NCBI RefSeq assembly: GCF_000710345.2
Contig: NZ_KL537415.1
Location: 1-40,431, forward strand
Source: Curtobacterium sp. S6
Lineage (GTDB): Bacteria; Actinomycetota; Actinomycetes; Actinomycetales; Micrococcaceae
Direction: 5' to 3'
DNA: 40,431 bases
Made by a program: the position numbers and the translations under genes. Below are positions 31,824 to 40,431 of this stretch, piece after piece. Under the pieces are notes generated by a model, which was given only the letters and a program-made list of their open reading frames with translations, was not told the DNA's origin and searched no databases. Numbering within the stretch: position 1 is the stretch's first letter; every line of letters begins with the position of its first letter.

Positions 31824-33409
31824 TCCGCTCATGTGCCGGCGCCTGGACCCTTTTCCGGGCCCTCCTGGCCTTTGACGGGCGCAGATTCTTGCCGTGGATC
31901 GCGATCGTCACGGCGCTGTCGGCCTCGTCGTCGCTGGTGTACCCGTGGATTTTCAGCACCGAGAAGGACCGCATGGGCCTGTCCTCGGCCGTCGGCTCCA
32001 ACCCGGCCTTGAGCCTGATTTTCGGAACCGCAGGGGACCTCACCACGGTCGACGGCTTCGCCGTGTGGCGCGGCCTGGCCCTCGGCGGTTTTCTTGCGGC
32101 CCTCGGCGCCATTGTGACGGTCACGGCGACGACGCGCGGTCAGGAAGATTCCGGGCAGGCCGAGCTCCTGGCCTCCGGGGTTCTCGGTCGCGCGGCCCGC
32201 TTGCTGGCACCGCTCGCCCTGGCGTGGATCGGGAGCCTGCTGCTCGGGCTCATCGCGGGCGCCGTGACGGCTCTGTGCGGCGCCGATGGGGGCGTCTCGA
32301 TGCTGCTCGGCGGGACCTTCACCGCGTCGGGCTGGCTCTTCTCCTCGCTCGCGGCCGTCTGCGCGCAGATCGCCTCGGATGCGCACATCGCCAACGACCT
32401 CGCCGTGGGCGTCCTCGCGGTCCTCTTTCTGGCGCGTGGGGTCTTGGAGACCCTCGATACCCCGGAATGGACCCTGTGGGCCAACCCGCTGGCGTGGATC
32501 AGCCAAACCGAGCCCGGCGAGTCCAACACCTGGTGGCCACTGCTCGCGGCGCTGGGCTTGGCCCTCGTGCTCGTCGGGATCGCCTGTGCGGCCCACGGGC
32601 GACGTGACTTCGGCCAGGGCATGATCTCTCCCCGTGGCGGCCCCGCGACCGGCCGGATTCGCGGCCCGTGGGGCCTGATCTGGCGGATCCATCGGGGCAC
32701 GGTCCTCGTGTGGGTGCTCCTTTTCCTCGTCCTCGGCGTCGTCTTTGGCTACCTCTCGACGTCGGTCCAGGACCTGGTCGGCGGCAATAGCGGGGTCAGC
32801 ACGATTCTGGCCGCCGGGGCCACGACGCAAGAGGACATCACGCGCTCCTTCGTCAAGACGATCCTCACGCTCGTCGGGATCATCGCCGCGGTACCGGGAA
32901 TCCAGATGATCACCAGGCTCCGCGCGGAGGAGCTGGCCTTCCGCGTCGAACCGCTCTTGGCCACGCCCCTGAGTAGGGTCCGGCTCTTCCTCGCGCCGGT
33001 CGGCCTCGCGCTCATCCTCTCGGCGTTCTTGACCGCGCTGGCCGGGGGCATCATCGTCTCGATCGCCGTCGGTTCGGGCACCGGACTCGAACGGGGTGAT
33101 TCCATCCTCCAGGTGCTTCTCACGATCCCCGCGGTCTGGGCCGTCACCATGGTCGCCGCCCTCGTGATCGGCAACCGCCCCGAGGTGGTGCCCGCCGCGT
33201 GGCTCGGCGTCTTGATCTCCTTCGGGCTCACGCTCCTGGGACCAACCTTCAAGCTGGACGACTGGGCCCTCGGCTTCAGCCCGTTCTGGCACGTCCCCGA
33301 GGTTGGCGGCGGGGAGGCGTCCTATACCGGGGTGCTGGTCGTGGCCATCATCGCGGCGGCCCTGGGCGCTCTCGGAACGCTCGGGTTCCGACGCCGCCCG
33401 ATCTCCTGA
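31820..33409 (+). CDS. ABC-2 type permease, polyketide/antibiotic exporter family
   Basis: The 529-residue membrane protein has about 12 hydrophobic segments in two similar halves (each near 250 residues), as in the TnrB3-type exporters described as exporters of polyketide antibiotics. Visible features are the amphipathic start (AWTLFRALLAFDGRRFLPWIAIV), TRGQEDSGQAELLASGVLGRAARL in half one and TRLRAEELAFRVEPLLATPLSRVRLFLAP in half two. The RxEE..GRxEpLL-type repeat is the coupling region for the ATPase. The ATG overlaps the stop of the truncated ATPase gene. Without a working ATPase it is probably idle unless another one partners it. The gene itself looks full-length. Confidence 0.85.
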   Translation: MIRSCAGAWTLFRALLAFDGRRFLPWIAIVTALSASSSLVYPWIFSTEKDRMGLSSAVGSNPALSLIFGTAGDLTTVDGFAVWRGLALGGFLAALGAIVTVTATTRGQEDSGQAELLASGVLGRAARLLAPLALAWIGSLLLGLIAGAVTALCGADGGVSMLLGGTFTASGWLFSSLAAVCAQIASDAHIANDLAVGVLAVLFLARGVLETLDTPEWTLWANPLAWISQTEPGESNTWWPLLAALGLALVLVGIACAAHGRRDFGQGMISPRGGPATGRIRGPWGLIWRIHRGTVLVWVLLFLVLGVVFGYLSTSVQDLVGGNSGVSTILAAGATTQEDITRSFVKTILTLVGIIAAVPGIQMITRLRAEELAFRVEPLLATPLSRVRLFLAPVGLALILSAFLTALAGGIIVSIAVGSGTGLERGDSILQVLLTIPAVWAVTMVAALVIGNRPEVVPAAWLGVLISFGLTLLGPTFKLDDWALGFSPFWHVPEVGGGEASYTGVLVVAIIAAALGALGTLGFRRRPIS

Positions 33410-33567
33410 CCTCTCCGAGGAAGCGCATCGGTCGCGATCGGTGCTGTCGAGGTCGTGACGGATGTTTTCGTCGCATGACTCTGCCTTGCACACGGACCAG
33501 CCCTGCACTGTTCCACCGCGGTTTTCCCCTCTACGCTGTGAGGTAAACCTAAATTGATGGAGGACAT

Positions 33568-35184
33568 GTGACTATCGCTCCCGCGTTCGAGCCGCGCGAC
33601 GACGCCGAACACCACGAGGCCGACCTCGTCGTCCTGGGTGCCGGCGGAACCGGAATCGCCGCTGCCCTCGCCGCCGCGGAACGCGGCGTGAAGGTCGTGC
33701 TTCTGGAGAAGGGCAACCGCCCGGGAGGCGCCGCGATGTTCGGGGCCACGGGCTTTGCCGCCTACGAATCCGAGGCCCAGAAGGAGGCCGGTGAGACCTT
33801 CTCGGCGCAGGATGCCTTCCACGCCATCACCGAGTACAACCGGCATCGGTGCAACGAGAAGCTAGTCCGGGAGATCGTCGGACGCTCCGGGGAGACCGTG
33901 TCCTGGCTCGAGGCCCACGGATTGCGCACCGCCCTGGCCGAGAACGATGAAGCTCAGCACGGCCTCGTGACCGCCCAGACCGGAATCCTGACCGCGCATC
34001 GCGAGGCCCGGACGTATCACCGGTATGTCTCCAAATTCGGTGGCTTCAAAAAGTTGCTCGCCTCTTTCGCCGCCCTGGACGGCGTCCTGCTGACCGAGAC
34101 GGCAGCGACCGACATCGTCCTGGGGGCCGAAGGCGAGATCCTCGGCATCCGTGCCGAAAAGACCGACGCCGGGGCGCCGCTGTCCACGCGGACGGCGTTG
34201 AGCAAAGAGGCCGAGGAAGACATCGCTTCCGAGGAAAATAACGATCCCGTCCTCGTGGACATCTCCGCCCGGGCGGTCGTCGTGGGGACGGGCGGATTCG
34301 TCGGCGACCACGGTCTGGTTCAGCGGGTCCTGGGTTCCGTCGACGCGGCCCAGCTGCACTTCACGGGCGAACGCAAGGCCGTCGGCACCGGTGGGCAGAT
34401 CGCCGCGGCCGCGGGCGGCGTGGCCGACGCCGACGTCGCCCTGGACATGCCGGCGTTCACGGTTCCCGGCCGGTTCTCCTCACGCTCGCTCGCGGTGCTG
34501 GCCAACCTGCCGCTGCTGTGGGTCAATCGGGCCGGCAAGAGGTTCGTGGACGAGGCCGTGACCTATCGCTTTGGCCATCGGGGGTCCGCCGTGCATCAGC
34601 AGGGCGGCCAGTTCTGGATGATCCTGGACTCCGAGACGGTCGAGAAGCTGTCGACGGACGGGCTATCGGACCTCGCCCCCGCCGAGGACCACGGCGCGCC
34701 CCTGCCCCCGGGCACCGAGGGAACGCCGGCCCAGCCACAACTCGTGGAAGCCCTGGGCGAGGCCGTGGACTGCGGGTCCGCGTTCATGGGGACCTCGGTC
34801 GAGGAGCTAGCGGGCGCCGTCGGCTTCCAGGCCCAGGAATTCGCGGCGACGGTCGAGCGGTACAACCGCGCGGTGGCCACGGGCCGTGACGAGGAGTTCT
34901 TCACCCCCGAGCGGGTGCTCCGGCACCGGATCACGGAGGGGCCGTTCTACGCGGTCAAGGTGGTCAACACCGTGCGCGGGACGCTCGGCGGCATCAGCAT
35001 TGACGAGCGCACCCGCGTTCTGGACGCGCACAGCGTCCCGGTACCCGGGCTCTTCGCGGGTGGCAACGAGGCAACCGGCTTCTACGGGGGAACCTACCCG
35101 CAGATCGACGGGCTGACCCTGGCTTTCGCTTTCAACTCCGGCCGCATCGCCGGGGAGGCGGCCGCCGAGTACCTGGGCCGGTAA
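33568..35184 (+). CDS. FAD-dependent oxidoreductase (fumarate reductase flavoprotein/ketosteroid dehydrogenase-like)
   Basis: The 538-residue protein has an N-terminal FAD-binding Rossmann motif VVLGAGGTGIAAALAAAERG (about 24-43) with the acidic end LLEKG. GGAAMFGATGFAA is the second dinucleotide-contact segment. The C-terminal half has GGISIDERTRVLD and GLFAGGNEATGFYGGTYPQIDGLTLAFAFNSGRIAGE (about 495-530), which close the FAD site in the FAD_binding_2 family. The family includes fumarate reductases, 3-ketosteroid dehydrogenases and urocanate reductases; the substrate cannot be named. The start is a GTG with GGAGG just upstream. An MBL hydrolase gene follows after 70 bases on the same strand, possibly co-transcribed. 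No signal peptide is seen. Confidence 0.85.
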   Translation: MTIAPAFEPRDDAEHHEADLVVLGAGGTGIAAALAAAERGVKVVLLEKGNRPGGAAMFGATGFAAYESEAQKEAGETFSAQDAFHAITEYNRHRCNEKLVREIVGRSGETVSWLEAHGLRTALAENDEAQHGLVTAQTGILTAHREARTYHRYVSKFGGFKKLLASFAALDGVLLTETAATDIVLGAEGEILGIRAEKTDAGAPLSTRTALSKEAEEDIASEENNDPVLVDISARAVVVGTGGFVGDHGLVQRVLGSVDAAQLHFTGERKAVGTGGQIAAAAGGVADADVALDMPAFTVPGRFSSRSLAVLANLPLLWVNRAGKRFVDEAVTYRFGHRGSAVHQQGGQFWMILDSETVEKLSTDGLSDLAPAEDHGAPLPPGTEGTPAQPQLVEALGEAVDCGSAFMGTSVEELAGAVGFQAQEFAATVERYNRAVATGRDEEFFTPERVLRHRITEGPFYAVKVVNTVRGTLGGISIDERTRVLDAHSVPVPGLFAGGNEATGFYGGTYPQIDGLTLAFAFNSGRIAGEAAAEYLGR

Positions 35185-35254
35185 CTCTGGGTCTCTACGA
35201 GGACCGCCACCGAGGGGCCTAGGGATATCCACGCAAAGACTGTCTGGGGAGGGG

Positions 35255-36124
35255 ATGAGGCACGTGAACCAGTGGGCCATCGGGAACGTCACCGTCCACA
35301 AAATCGACGAGACCCAGTTCTCGTCGCGGATCGGTGCGTGGCTCCTGCCCGACGTGGATCCGGACGACATCTCCGACAGCCGCCACAGAACGCCCGGCGG
35401 GGGGATCGCCTCGGGCACGCACTCGTTCGCGCTCGTCTCTGAGGGTCTAAAAATCCTCGTGGACACCGGAATCGGCAATGACAAGCCACGCGCCAACCCC
35501 GCATGGGATCATCTCGACACTCCATATCTGGATCGGCTCACGGAAGCCGGCTTCTCGCCCGGGACCGTTGACCTGGTGTTGCTCACCCACCTTCACGCCG
35601 ATCACGTCGGTTGGAATACCGTCCTCCGAAGCGGACGGTGGGAGGCGACCTTTCCTCAGGCGGAATATGTCATGAACCGCGCAGAACGGGACTATTGGAA
35701 AAACGCGGCTCTCGAGCCGTCTCGCGCGGCCATGATCGGCGACTCGATCGAACCCCTCGAGGCCCTGGGTTTGCTCTCATTACCCGACGTCCCGCCGGAC
35801 GGTCTCGACATCACCCCCGAGGTACGCCTCATCCCGACCCCGGGCCACACGCCGGGACACCTCTCCGTGCTCATCCAATCCGAAGGCTTCCAGGCCCTCA
35901 TCTCCGGTGACGCACTCCACCACTCGATCCAGGTCGAACGGCCGGAGATTAACGCCAGCGTGGACATCGACGGTTCCCAGGCTCGATCTACCCGGCTCGA
36001 CCTCCTGCGGTGGGCCGCCAAGGACCACCTGCTCTTGCTCGGTTCGCACTTCCCGTCACCCACGGGTGGCTACGTCGAGACAGAAGGGTCGACATTTCGA
36101 TTCCGGCCGGTCGGCAACGGCTGA
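35255..36124 (+). CDS. MBL-fold metallo-hydrolase
   Basis: The 289-residue enzyme has the metallo-beta-lactamase core: ILVDTGIGNDK (about 69-79), THLHADHVGWN giving HxHxDH (about 111-116), TPGHTPGH (about 194-201), SGDALHH with the bridging Asp (about 219) and LLGSHFPSPTGG with the last His (about 267). The layout resembles lactonase/quorum-quenching-like and alkylsulfatase-distant hydrolases; a precise substrate cannot be given. It is only distantly similar to the lactonase-like protein at 10988-11806. GGGGAGGGG lies directly before the ATG. It follows the FAD oxidoreductase in the same direction. Confidence 0.85.
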   Translation: MRHVNQWAIGNVTVHKIDETQFSSRIGAWLLPDVDPDDISDSRHRTPGGGIASGTHSFALVSEGLKILVDTGIGNDKPRANPAWDHLDTPYLDRLTEAGFSPGTVDLVLLTHLHADHVGWNTVLRSGRWEATFPQAEYVMNRAERDYWKNAALEPSRAAMIGDSIEPLEALGLLSLPDVPPDGLDITPEVRLIPTPGHTPGHLSVLIQSEGFQALISGDALHHSIQVERPEINASVDIDGSQARSTRLDLLRWAAKDHLLLLGSHFPSPTGGYVETEGSTFRFRPVGNG

Positions 36125-36224
36125 GCCTCGCCTCATGCCAAGCGTCACAGCTCGGCGACGACGGGCAACCGCGGAAGACCATCCTCCTGACCCGCGTCAG
36201 ACACGCGTGAGTGGGGACGGATCG

Positions 36225-36446
36225 TCAACCCTTCCGGGAAACCCACCAATAGCTCAGGGTCGCCGCTAAGGAAATCCCACCGCAAAAGATCCAGAGATCC
36301 ACCGACCAGATGGTGTCCCAGAAGCCCACACCGGCGTCCGGGTCCCTATCCAATACCGACGACGCCACCGCAAAGAGCACCAGCTCCATGACGAAGACGC
36401 CGGCCAACCGCAAGGCACATCGTCGACGCGCACGGCGCCGCTTCAC
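36225..36446 (-). CDS. Small two-helix membrane protein, unknown
   Basis: A GTG at 36446 opens a 73-residue frame with an Arg-rich start (KRRRARRRC) and two hydrophobic segments (about 10-30 and 46-66, ending YWWVSRKG). No clear ribosome site precedes it. The AT-rich 36500-36560 region upstream could hold its promoter. The product is not recognised. Confidence 0.5.
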   Translation of the reverse strand: MKRRRARRRCALRLAGVFVMELVLFAVASSVLDRDPDAGVGFWDTIWSVDLWIFCGGISLAATLSYWWVSRKG

Positions 36447-36638
36447 GGGGTCGGGGTTTGGTGCCCTAGACCTCTTTCCCGCCGCATCAGACCCCCCTCG
36501 ATATGATGCGGGTTATATTATTTAAAACTTCAGGAACCGACCATAAATAGTGTTGCAGATCACTTACCAAGGGTGTTGCGCGACCCCAAAGCCGCGTCGA
36601 GTTTCATCAAACCCCCTGATCAGACCCGAATAGCAGAC

Positions 36639-37556
36639 CTACTGCCGCAACCTTTCCCGCGCCGTCTGCCGGATAACCTCCGTCACGGTCTGCAAGGCCG
36701 GGGAATCGATGGTCCAGCGTTGCCAGTACAACGGGAGGTCCACGGGCTCGGCGATCAGTGGGACCAGCGACCCATCGGCCAGATCGTCCGCGGCCTGGAG
36801 ATCCGGCACGGCGCCCCAGCCCATGCCGAGCCGCACCGCGCGGTAGTACTGGGTGGACGAGGGGATATACACGCGGGGAGCCTCGTATTGGGGGCGCACG
36901 CCGTGGGCTTCGGCCAGGTGCTCGGCCATGTCGTCGAGCATCACGTCCTTGCGGTCGAACTGGATCATCGGGGCCGCGGCCAGTTGCCGCTCGGTCAGCC
37001 CTCCACCCACACCGGAAAGCTGGGGAAAGTAGTAGTCGACGTAGTCGGGGGCCGCGGCGATCGTGTAGCGCGTCGTACCCAGTAGCTCGACCGAGCACCC
37101 TTGAACGGGTTGGGGGTCGACCGTCAACGCCCCCATGACGCCGCCGGACCTCAGGAGACCCGAAGAATGACGCTCGTCCTCGCGTCGGACCTCGCAATAG
37201 ATTCGCTCTTCCCGCGGGATCCTCGCGAGCGCGTCGAGGAGCCATGTGGCCAGCGAATCCGAGTTCGCGGCGATGGCGAGCCGTCGGGCCCGATCCTCGC
37301 CCGCCAACTCCCGCTCGGACTCCACGGTCAGCAGTTCGATCTGCCGGGCCAGCCGCAGCACGGCCCGGCCCGGATCCGTCGGCTCGACGGGATTCGAACG
37401 CCGCAGGAGTATCTGACCGCAGGCCTGCTCCATCGCCTTGATCCGCTGGGAAATCGCCGACGCCGAGACCCGCAGCACGATCGCGGCCTCCTCGAAGGTC
37501 TGCTCCTCGACCACGGTCGCGAAGGTCCTCAACTGTTCGGCGGTGAATCTCTTCAT
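36639..37556 (-). CDS. lysG: LysG/ArgP: LysR-type activator of lysine export
   Basis: The 305-residue LysR-type regulator has an N-terminal winged HTH (about 1-60, EQLRTFATVVEEQTFEEAAIVLRVSASAISQRIKAMEQ) and a periplasmic-binding-like effector domain (about 90-300). Its closest pattern is ArgP/LysG, including MIQFDRKDVMLDDM and GWGAVPDLQA. In Corynebacterium LysG senses lysine, arginine or histidine and activates lysE, which is divergent from it, exactly as here. The 79-base gap holds nested dyads suited to its T-N11-A type sites. ATG at 37556. Confidence 0.92.
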   Translation of the reverse strand: MKRFTAEQLRTFATVVEEQTFEEAAIVLRVSASAISQRIKAMEQACGQILLRRSNPVEPTDPGRAVLRLARQIELLTVESERELAGEDRARRLAIAANSDSLATWLLDALARIPREERIYCEVRREDERHSSGLLRSGGVMGALTVDPQPVQGCSVELLGTTRYTIAAAPDYVDYYFPQLSGVGGGLTERQLAAAPMIQFDRKDVMLDDMAEHLAEAHGVRPQYEAPRVYIPSSTQYYRAVRLGMGWGAVPDLQAADDLADGSLVPLIAEPVDLPLYWQRWTIDSPALQTVTEVIRQTARERLRQ

Positions 37557-37566
37557 GCACCCATCA

Positions 37567-37598
37567 TAAGGTAAGCTTAGGTATCCTAAAAAACCTTA
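37567..37598. promoter_or_regulatory. Nested dyads in the lysG-lysE gap (candidate LysG operator)
   Basis: TTAGG-TAT-CCTAA (37577-37589) lies inside an outer pair, TAAGGT (37567-37572) and ACCTTA (37593-37598). LysR-type regulators bind such sites between divergent genes. Confidence 0.55.
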
Positions 37599-37635
37599 GC
37601 TGTACTGTTTGTCGCGCAGTCCCTAGCTTGGAGTC

Positions 37636-38373
37636 ATGACCGTCGACTTCTCCACCATCCTCCTGGGACTGGGCACCACCCTGGCCCTGATCACCGCCAT
37701 CGGCGCCCAAAACGCGTTCCTCCTCAAGCAGGGGATCTTGGGGCGACCCATGCTTCCGCTCATCGTGTTCTGCATCCTGGCGGACGCGGTGCTATACGCG
37801 GCCGGAATCGGCGGCATGGGATACATGGTGGAGAAGGCCCCGTGGGTGCAGACGGTTCTCCTGTGGGGCGGGGTCATCTTCATGACCGCGTACGGGGCCA
37901 TGGCCGCCAAGAGGGCGATCTGGCCCAGCGGCGAGGCCCTGGTGGTCACTCCCGAAGACGCCATCGGGCCCAACGCCCACTTCCCGGAGGGCCCCTCCGA
38001 CGAGCCGGCGGGGGGAGCAGAAGGCGGCGTCGCCCTGCGGCAGCGCACCCCAACCCCGACGCGGGTCGCCGAGTCGACGCAACCCACGGTCCTCGCCCTG
38101 CTCATGACCTGCGCGGCCATGACCTTTCTCAACCCGCACACCTACCTGGACACCATGGTGCTCATCGGCTCGGTCGGCAACCAGCAAGGCGAGACCGGGC
38201 GCTGGGTCTTCCTCATCGGCGCCGTGCTCGGCTCGACCATCTGGTTCTTTGCCCTGGGATTCGGGTCCCGGCTCCTTCGCCCCTTGTTCGCGCGCCCGGG
38301 CACCTGGCGGATTCTCGATGGCATCATCGCCCTGATCATGTTCTCCCTAGCCGCACACCTGATCCTCAACTAA
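37636..38373 (+). CDS. lysE: LysE: L-lysine/L-arginine exporter
   Basis: The 245-residue LysE/ArgO-type exporter has about six hydrophobic segments. It has the family start LGLGTTLALITAIGAQNAFLLKQGI (about 9-33), and FLNPHTYLDTMVLIGSVG (about 156-173) is the conserved NPxxxLD block. A polar loop of about 50 residues (about 98-148, with PSDEPAGGAEGG) separates the two halves. The protein exports basic amino acids when peptides or excess lysine accumulate, driven by the membrane potential. It is divergent from its regulator LysG and followed after 37 bases by a large dyad. Confidence 0.92.
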   Translation: MTVDFSTILLGLGTTLALITAIGAQNAFLLKQGILGRPMLPLIVFCILADAVLYAAGIGGMGYMVEKAPWVQTVLLWGGVIFMTAYGAMAAKRAIWPSGEALVVTPEDAIGPNAHFPEGPSDEPAGGAEGGVALRQRTPTPTRVAESTQPTVLALLMTCAAMTFLNPHTYLDTMVLIGSVGNQQGETGRWVFLIGAVLGSTIWFFALGFGSRLLRPLFARPGTWRILDGIIALIMFSLAAHLILN

Positions 38374-38410
38374 GGCGGAATACCGGGGATCCCCGGGCCT
38401 CGATCCACTG

Positions 38411-38454
38411 GAAGTGAGGGTTGGTTATCTTTACAGTTAACCCATCCTCACTTC
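38411..38454. promoter_or_regulatory. 44-bp inverted repeat before the HtaA gene
   Basis: Two 20-base arms (38411-38430 and 38435-38454) match at 17 of 20 positions across a TTAC spacer. The outer 9 bases, GAAGTGAGG, are perfect. It lies 37 bases after the lysE stop and 19 before the next start, without a T-run. It may be a terminator, an operator, or a hairpin in the mRNA leader. Confidence 0.6.
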
Positions 38455-38473
38455 GCCTGTGGAAAGGTTTCTT

Positions 38474-40431
<1,958 letters not shown>

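Noticed and set aside
31829-33508. Long open frame (559 codons) opposite the ABC permease
   Set aside because: The product is a low-complexity Arg/Asp/Glu/Gly string and the opposite strand encodes a clear membrane protein.
33541-33560. DtxR-type iron box before the FAD oxidoreductase
   Set aside because: GAGGTAAACCTAA has only a short AGGT-AA-ACCT core and does not fit the 19-bp consensus.

Overview
The window reads as a high-G+C actinobacterial chromosome segment, most likely Micrococcales and plausibly Micrococcaceae; the genus cannot be fixed from sequence alone. The main argument is the conserved actinobacterial growth and division block usually found near dnaA: tRNA-Leu, fhaA, fhaB, pstP, rodA, pbpA, pknA, pknB, then convergent pabA/trpG and class E sortase, then crgA. 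The right edge lies inside a (CCGGCT)n hexanucleotide repeat and the left edge inside an insertion-sequence end. The window may therefore be a whole contig broken at two repeats.

Layout. 1-2877 is mobile-element damage: the 3' end of an IS481-like transposase cuts a beta-mannosidase gene in half, and next to it lies a complete ISL3-family element with imperfect 24-bp terminal repeats and a perfect 8-bp target duplication. 2870-9611 holds an AT-rich gap, an excalibur-domain membrane protein, a BetT-type BCCT osmolyte transporter, a DUF4190-like membrane protein, a large metallophosphoesterase and a second small DUF4190 protein. 9713-12192 holds a zinc alcohol dehydrogenase divergent from an AHL-lactonase-like MBL hydrolase, which is translationally coupled to a zinc-ribbon protein. 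12263-15460 looks accessory: a lipoprotein, an LtrA protein that has lost its C-terminus, and an AAA ATPase whose apparently leaderless promoter is covered by two 16-bp direct repeats.

15588-28991 is the conserved block. fhaA to pknB read as one operon with overlapping stop/start codons: two FHA phosphothreonine readers, the PP2C phosphatase, the RodA glycosyltransferase, a class B PBP and two PASTA kinases. Together they couple envelope sensing to peptidoglycan synthesis. A strong hairpin separates pknB from the opposing srtE / 53-aa protein / pabA operon. crgA and a small tail-anchored protein follow.

29042-38373 holds a membrane protein, YceI behind a 30-bp palindrome, a TetR gene and an ABC ATPase that have apparently lost their facing 5' ends in one deletion, the matching ABC permease, an FAD oxidoreductase, a second MBL hydrolase, a small membrane protein, and the divergent lysG/lysE lysine export pair. 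The last gene encodes a secreted HtaA-domain (haem-binding type) protein with a predicted propeller-like region and a Pro-Ala tail. It has no stop before the window ends.

I see no CRISPR array, phage module or secondary-metabolite cluster. The most unusual items are the ATPase with its operator-like repeats, the tetR/ABC deletion, the HtaA fusion with its 44-bp upstream dyad, and the extra elements in the kinases.
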